Part shown: positions 60,056-64,000 of the stretch, piece after piece
Position numbering within the stretch: the first letter of the stretch is position 1
Layout of the letters: each line of letters opens with the position of its first letter
DNA from: CAZRXG01 sp964603985
GTDB taxonomy: Bacteria; Chloroflexota; Anaerolineae; Aggregatilineales; UBA3940
Assembly: GCA_964603985.1 (NCBI GenBank)
Contig: CAZRXG010000005.1
Coordinates: 114,520-178,519 of the forward strand
Direction of reading: 5' to 3'
DNA length: 64,000 bases
Notes under the pieces: model-generated
Databases searched by the model: none
What the model saw: the letters and a program-made list of their open reading frames with translations, nothing else
What the model was told of the DNA's origin: nothing
Translations under genes and position numbers: made by a program

Positions 60056-60688
60056 GTGAAGTTGATACGGGGTGTGTGCAGGTATTATTGGTTGGTAATC
60101 GGCGGGCTGCTGCTGGCCGGAGTGGTGGCCGGGTGCAGCGCCGCATCAGAGGGAGCGGGCGGTACGGCGGCCCCTCCCGGAGCGGCCACGGCGACCGTAG
60201 CCCGGCTGCCGACCGTGCCATCGCTCCCCACCTCGACGGAAGTCGGCGCGGCCCCGACGAGCGACCCCACCCGCGAAGGGCTGCCTATCGACGTGACCGG
60301 CTACGAGCTGATCGCCACCAGCCTGGGCGAGGCCGTCTACAGCGGCTACGCGTGCACCATCGCGCCGGTGGGGTGCGCGTGTGAAGAGCCGGTCATCCAG
60401 AAGGCATCCTTCGCCTTCGTCTCCGAGGGACAGATGACCTACACGTTTTCGGGCAGCGGCTACGGCTCGGAGTGGCTCATGACCCGCATCGGGCGCAACC
60501 AGTGGAGCTACACCATCCCGATGTACAGGCAGGACGGCACGTTTGAGGGAGCGTTCTTCGTGCTGCTGACCTTCACCGAGGACGGCTTCATAATCACGCA
60601 GGGGGCCGACCTCGACGAGGGAGGGATGGTCGCCTGCCCGGACGTGTACTTCCGGCGGCTGATGTCAGACACGACGCCGGAGCCGTGA
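60056..60688 (+). CDS. Hypothetical lipoprotein
   Basis: 210 residues from the GTG at 60056, just after GAGGGAGAGGTAG. Lipobox GVVAGC (Cys27), an Ala/Thr/Pro linker, and a C-terminal domain with CTIAPVGCACEEP and a final Cys (MVACPDVYF), which may form disulfides outside the cell. Family unknown. It is divergent from the large WD40 lipoprotein. Confidence 0.7.
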   Translation: MKLIRGVCRYYWLVIGGLLLAGVVAGCSAASEGAGGTAAPPGAATATVARLPTVPSLPTSTEVGAAPTSDPTREGLPIDVTGYELIATSLGEAVYSGYACTIAPVGCACEEPVIQKASFAFVSEGQMTYTFSGSGYGSEWLMTRIGRNQWSYTIPMYRQDGTFEGAFFVLLTFTEDGFIITQGADLDEGGMVACPDVYFRRLMSDTTPEP

Positions 60689-60735
60689 CGGCGGGATGAC
60701 ATTGCACCCGGCAAAAGTGATGCCAGGAGATCGGG

Positions 60736-61731
60736 ATGCCAAACTCGACCGCACTCCAGGGTGAAAGTCCAGGCAGGACTATCAGCTTCACCAGCCATCT
60801 GATGAGTGCCAGACCGCTGGGCAGCCCGAAGCGCCTCGTGTTCTGGCTATTGGTGCTGCTCAACATTGTCTTCCCATCATTACGATTCCCCTCCGGCTGG
60901 TTCTTCTGGGCGGCTATTGCCCTGCCCATCTCGATGGCCGCGATGTTGGGGATTGTCCGGTATATGGAAACATCGCTTGAGCGCGTCAGGGGTTTCGGTC
61001 TTAACCTCGTTCAGAGTGTGGAAGATCGAGAGCGCCTTGAAAGTTGGTGGGATAACCTGGACCGGCGCCTACAACTGATGTGGTCGCTCTTGATCGCAGT
61101 CAGCCTGGCAGGCTTCAGCCTGATCTTCAACGCCAACTCCCACTGGACGCGGTACACCGACGCGCTGGGGTTTCTCTACCAGGGATTTGTGGCCGGCGAG
61201 ATCTCCTATCTGCTGCTGTTAATACCGGCCTGGACGTTTCAACTCGGTCAATTCCCCCTGCGGTTAAACCCGGTCGACCCGGCCAATACCTCGAATCTGC
61301 GCGCACTGGCCGAGACAGCCATGACCGTTGCCATCGTGGCCAGCCTGTCGCTGCTGGCTGTCAACGTCACCATTGCGGGCGCTGCTTTTCTGTTCCCGCA
61401 TCTGAAGGTTGGTGTCCTCTTGATTTCGGCACTGGCCTGGGTCACTGTCATCATACTGGCGGGCTTTCCCCATTTCCAATTCCTTTTCATGGTACAGACG
61501 GCCAGACAGGCAACACTCCAAACACTGGAAGACCGCCTGAACCGGCAATACCAGGCATTCCTGGAGGGAGAGACGGCGTTGTCGCCATCCATCGACGACA
61601 CCCTGAAGCTTTACCATCACGTCCTGGAGAGCAAGTCTTTCCCAATCTCAGGTCGGGCGCTTCTCGGCGTCGTCGCAACGCTGGTTCTCAACGTCGTTCC
61701 CGCCATTGCACAGCTTCTTGACCTCTTCTAA
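60736..61731 (+). CDS. Multi-spanning membrane protein of unknown function
   Basis: 331 residues with six or so hydrophobic segments (LVFWLLVLLNIVFPSL, WAAIALPISMAAMLGIV, LMWSLLIAVSLAGFSLI, AGEISYLLLLIPAWTFQLG, VAIVASLSLLAVNVTIAGAA and a last one near the C terminus) and long charged loops (SVEDRERLESWWDNLDRRLQ, ARQATLQTLEDRLNRQYQAF). No motif recognised. It begins 47 bp after the lipoprotein gene and may be in the same transcript. Confidence 0.7.
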   Translation: MPNSTALQGESPGRTISFTSHLMSARPLGSPKRLVFWLLVLLNIVFPSLRFPSGWFFWAAIALPISMAAMLGIVRYMETSLERVRGFGLNLVQSVEDRERLESWWDNLDRRLQLMWSLLIAVSLAGFSLIFNANSHWTRYTDALGFLYQGFVAGEISYLLLLIPAWTFQLGQFPLRLNPVDPANTSNLRALAETAMTVAIVASLSLLAVNVTIAGAAFLFPHLKVGVLLISALAWVTVIILAGFPHFQFLFMVQTARQATLQTLEDRLNRQYQAFLEGETALSPSIDDTLKLYHHVLESKSFPISGRALLGVVATLVLNVVPAIAQLLDLF

Positions 61732-61773
61732 CACGCGGCCCCCCGCCGAGTGAGCAAAGTCGGCAACGAAACA

Positions 61774-61804
61774 GCCCCGTCCTCTTGGCGTCAGAAGACG
61801 GGGC
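61774..61804 (-). terminator. Bidirectional hairpin between membrane-protein gene and tRNA-Ser
   Basis: GCCCCGTC and GACGGGGC arms with additional inner TCT/AGA pairing. On the minus strand it is followed by TGTTTCGTT and lies 17 bp beyond the tRNA 3' end, so it likely terminates the tRNA transcript; it can also serve the convergent gene. Confidence 0.65.
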
Positions 61805-61820
61805 GAACACATGCCGATAG

Positions 61821-61908
61821 CGGAGCGGGTGGGATTTGAACCCACGGGGCGGAAACCGCCCACGCGCTCTCCAGGCGCGCGCATTAGGCCGGACTATGCT
61901 ACCGCTCC
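61821..61908 (-). tRNA. tRNA-Ser(GGA)
   Basis: On the minus strand: acceptor GGAGCGG/CCGCTCC, D arm GCA...TGC, anticodon stem CGCGC/GCGCG with loop CTGGAGA (anticodon GGA, reads UCC/UCU), a long class II variable arm (GGGCGG-TTTC-CGCCC) and T arm GTGGG-TTCAAAT-CCCAC. The discriminator base is G, as for serine tRNAs. CCA is not encoded. Confidence 0.95.
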
Positions 61909-62012
61909 TGTACGGGGCCAATTATAGCATGCCGGGGCAGATTGTCCACGCTTGCCGTGCTATACTGTACAAAACAGCAGGGTTGCCGGTCGATGGGAAG
62001 GGGGAGGACACC

Positions 62013-62333
62013 ATGGCAGAGTACATCCAGGTGATCACCACCACCGCCACCGAGGACGACGCCCGCAAGGTGGCCCACGCGCTGGTCGAGGCGCGGCTGG
62101 CGGGCTGCGTGCAGATCGTGGGGCCAATCGGCAGCACCTACTGGTGGGAAGGCCGGATCGAGGAGGCCGAGGAGTGGCTGTGCCTGGCTAAAAGCCGCGC
62201 CGACCTGTTCGACGCGCTGGAAGCCGCGATCCGAGAGGCCCATCCCTACGACGTGCCGGAGGTGCTGGCCGTGCCGGTCGCGGCGGGCAGCCAGGGCTAC
62301 CTCGACTGGCTGGGCGGCGAATTGCGCCCGTAG
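62013..62333 (+). CDS. cutA: Divalent-cation tolerance protein CutA
   Basis: 106 residues from the ATG at 62013, after GGGGGAGG; a longer frame overlaps the tRNA and is discarded. CutA1 motifs are complete: QVITTTATEDDARKVAHALV, ARLAGCVQIVGPIGSTYWWE, EEWLCLAKSRADLFDALEAA, and HPYDVPEVLAVPVAAGSQGY. It is a trimeric, PII-like ferredoxin-fold protein associated with copper tolerance in E. coli; its exact role is unsettled. Confidence 0.95.
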   Translation: MAEYIQVITTTATEDDARKVAHALVEARLAGCVQIVGPIGSTYWWEGRIEEAEEWLCLAKSRADLFDALEAAIREAHPYDVPEVLAVPVAAGSQGYLDWLGGELRP

Positions 62334-62408
62334 GGGACGGCTGCCCCGCCCAGGCCGGTGTGACATTTCCGCCGCGAGCGCGCCACGACGAAAAACCCAG
62401 GGCTGCGG

Positions 62409-64000
62409 TTAGTAGCCGGTGACGATTGTGCCGTTGACCAGCCCCTCGTAAGCATGGTCGACCAGCATCTTGCACTCCAGCGGGATCGCGTCCTCCCAAT
62501 CGTGGTAGGGGGCCAGGCCCACGCCGCCGTTGGCGACCGTGGCCAGACGGACGCCCGCCTCAAGCTGGCCGGCGGCGAACAAACGGATCGCCTCGCCCAC
62601 CGCCACGTCCATGTTCTTGGTCGCGCTGGTGAGCAGCGAGGCGGAGACCCCGGGGTAGGAGTAGTACTGGTCAACGTCCACGCCGATGGCCATCACGCCC
62701 ACATCGTATGCGGCCAGCAGACCACCGTTGCCGGTGACTCCACCAACACCGAAGATGATGTCAGCGCCCTCGGCGATCTGCTCCATCCCGGCCAGGTAAC
62801 CGGCGTCAAAGTCGGTGAAGTCGGGGATGTAGACGTTCAGCGCCGCAATGCCGGGGTTGGCGTTCCTTGCGCCGGTCTGGAAGCCGGTGACATACCTGAC
62901 CACCGGCGGGATCTCCGCACCGGCGACCGAGCCGACGACGCCGGTTTCGGTCATGCACCCGGCCAGCATCCCGGCCAGGTAACCGGCCTCGTCCTCGGCG
63001 AACGTCAGGCTGGTGACGTTGGTCAGGACTTCGGCGTAGCAGTCCTCGACTTCCTGCCCTCCCTCCACCGGGCAGCTTCCAGAATCGTATTCGACATCGA
63101 TGATGACGAAGTGAACGTCGGGGTGCTCCACCGCCGCGGCAGCCGTCGCGTCGGCCATCAGGTAGCCGACGGTGATGATCAGGTTGTAGCCCTCATCGAC
63201 GAAGCTCTCGATGTAGCCCTCGTAGTCGGACGTCGCCCCGGAGACGGCATAAGCGAAGCCCAGGCCAAGCTCCTCGGCTGCCTCACGGGCACCCTTGAGG
63301 GTGTACTCGTTGAAGCCGCGGTCATTCTCGCCACCGATGTCGAGCACGACGGCCACGCGGGCCTGACTCACCGGCGGCTGCCAGGCGGGGGCCCATTCGT
63401 TGGCCGAATTGTAGGTCAGCCGGATCAGGTTGGAGCCGTCGGCGTCCATCGTGTACACCTCGTAGTCGCCGGCGGGGCGGTCGGAGATGAAGGTGATCCT
63501 GGCCCCATCCGGCGACCAGTCGGAGACGTTGTCCGATGCCGGGTTGTCGGTCAGGCGGGTCTGGTTGGAGCCGTCGGCGTCCATCACGTAGATCTCCCAG
63601 TTGCCGTCGCGCTCCGTAGTGAAGGCGATCCTTTCTCCATCCGGCGACCAGACAGGGCCGTAGTCGTCTGCCGCGCCGACCGTCAGGCGGGTCTGGTTGG
63701 AGCCATCGGCGTCCATCAGGTAGATCGCGGCGTTGTCGTCGCGCTGCGAGGAGAAGGCGAGCCTTTCTCCATCCGGCGACCAGACGGGCTGCCCATCCCA
63801 CGCCGGATCGTCCGTCAGCCGGACCGGGTTGGAGCCGTCGGCATCCATCACGTAGATGTCCCAGTTGCCGTCACGCTCGGACATGAAAACGATCCTGGCC
63901 CCATCTGGCGACCAGGCGGGGCCGTAGTCGCCTTCCGCGCTGGTCGTCAGGCGGGTCTGGTTGGAGCCGTCGGCGTCCATCACGTAGATCTCCCAGTTGC
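62409..64000 (-). CDS. PD40 beta-propeller fused to BMP-family (PnrA-like) binding protein (5' end beyond window)
   Basis: The frame is open from the stop at 62409 to the window edge, over 525 residues. The visible N-terminal part has PD40 blades (GNWDIYVMDADGSN, WSPDGERIAFTTERDGNWEI) like those at 21216. From about 220 residues after the edge, AVVLDIGGENDRGFNEYTLK starts a basic-membrane-protein/PnrA-type ligand-binding domain (NLIITVGYLMADAT, VHFVIIDVEYDSG, FAEDEAGYLAGMLAGCMTET, ADIIFGVGGVTGNGGLLAAY) that ends with KMLVDHAYEGLVNGTIV. BMP proteins normally capture purine nucleosides or similar for ABC import; fusion to a propeller is unusual. A signal peptide would lie outside the window. 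Confidence 0.87.
   Translation of the reverse strand, partial: NWEIYVMDADGSNQTRLTTSAEGDYGPAWSPDGARIVFMSERDGNWDIYVMDADGSNPVRLTDDPAWDGQPVWSPDGERLAFSSQRDDNAAIYLMDADGSNQTRLTVGAADDYGPVWSPDGERIAFTTERDGNWEIYVMDADGSNQTRLTDNPASDNVSDWSPDGARITFISDRPAGDYEVYTMDADGSNLIRLTYNSANEWAPAWQPPVSQARVAVVLDIGGENDRGFNEYTLKGAREAAEELGLGFAYAVSGATSDYEGYIESFVDEGYNLIITVGYLMADATAAAAVEHPDVHFVIIDVEYDSGSCPVEGGQEVEDCYAEVLTNVTSLTFAEDEAGYLAGMLAGCMTETGVVGSVAGAEIPPVVRYVTGFQTGARNANPGIAALNVYIPDFTDFDAGYLAGMEQIAEGADIIFGVGGVTGNGGLLAAYDVGVMAIGVDVDQYYSYPGVSASLLTSATKNMDVAVGEAIRLFAAGQLEAGVRLATVANGGVGLAPYHDWEDAIPLECKMLVDHAYEGLVNGTIVTGY

Overview
The window is GC-rich chromosomal DNA, most likely from an uncultured member of the Chloroflexota (Anaerolineae-like). 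The basis is indirect: many secreted lipoproteins with Thr/Pro-rich stalks and beta-propeller domains, YfhO/GT39/GT87-type membrane proteins, Uma2 and DUF6064 proteins, and many GTG starts. There is no rRNA or marker gene to settle the taxon. One 100-N scaffold gap lies at 21643-21742. Both window ends cut genes.

Layout. 1-2.1 kb: isoprenoid pair (squalene/phytoene synthase family and geranylgeranyl-reductase family). 2.2-8.5 kb: small exported protein, RCC1 lipoprotein, cyclic-nucleotide-domain histidine kinase, M23 peptidase and two tandemly duplicated zinc-ribbon/receiver proteins. 8.8-14.1 kb: corrinoid protein, iron alcohol dehydrogenase, and E1alpha, E1beta and E2 of a 2-oxoacid/acetoin dehydrogenase. 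14.2-17.8 kb: membrane protein, PEBP, EamA transporter, histidine phosphatase, AhpD-like protein. 18.2-26.1 kb: WD40 lipoprotein, metallophosphoesterase, gapped PD40 protein, pentapeptide-repeat protein, NYN nuclease, SH3b lipoprotein, interspersed with a MITE-like repeat family. 26.2-36.5 kb: small unknown genes, formyltransferase/deacetylase pair, SDR plus GT87, DUF6064 protein inside a 29-bp direct repeat, polyprenol kinase, WD40 lipoprotein and a candidate structured RNA.

36.5-44.4 kb is the most unusual part. Four serpin genes lie in tandem (37129-42740), with diverged reactive-centre loops. They are followed by a two-domain GNAT acyltransferase and a Nif11-type RiPP precursor with a double-Gly leader. 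A strong promoter with a palindrome over its -10 box drives the precursor. Three identical 29-bp palindromes punctuate this region, and a SnoaL-like gene appears to have been inserted into the leader of the first serpin.

44.4-64 kb: TrmO, polyprenyl-phosphate mannose synthase followed by a GT-C (GT39-like) glycosyltransferase that probably uses its product, amidase, toroid-fold protein, Uma2, a 1434-residue YfhO-flippase fusion, ZIP transporter, a large WD40 lipoprotein, tRNA-Ser(GGA), CutA, and a PD40-BMP binding-protein fusion cut by the right edge.

Recurrent themes are surface-tethered beta-propellers, polyprenol-linked glycosylation, and small mobile or palindromic elements that sit between genes and mark past insertions. 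The best candidates for an undescribed system are the GNAT/Nif11 cassette and the neighbouring serpin array.
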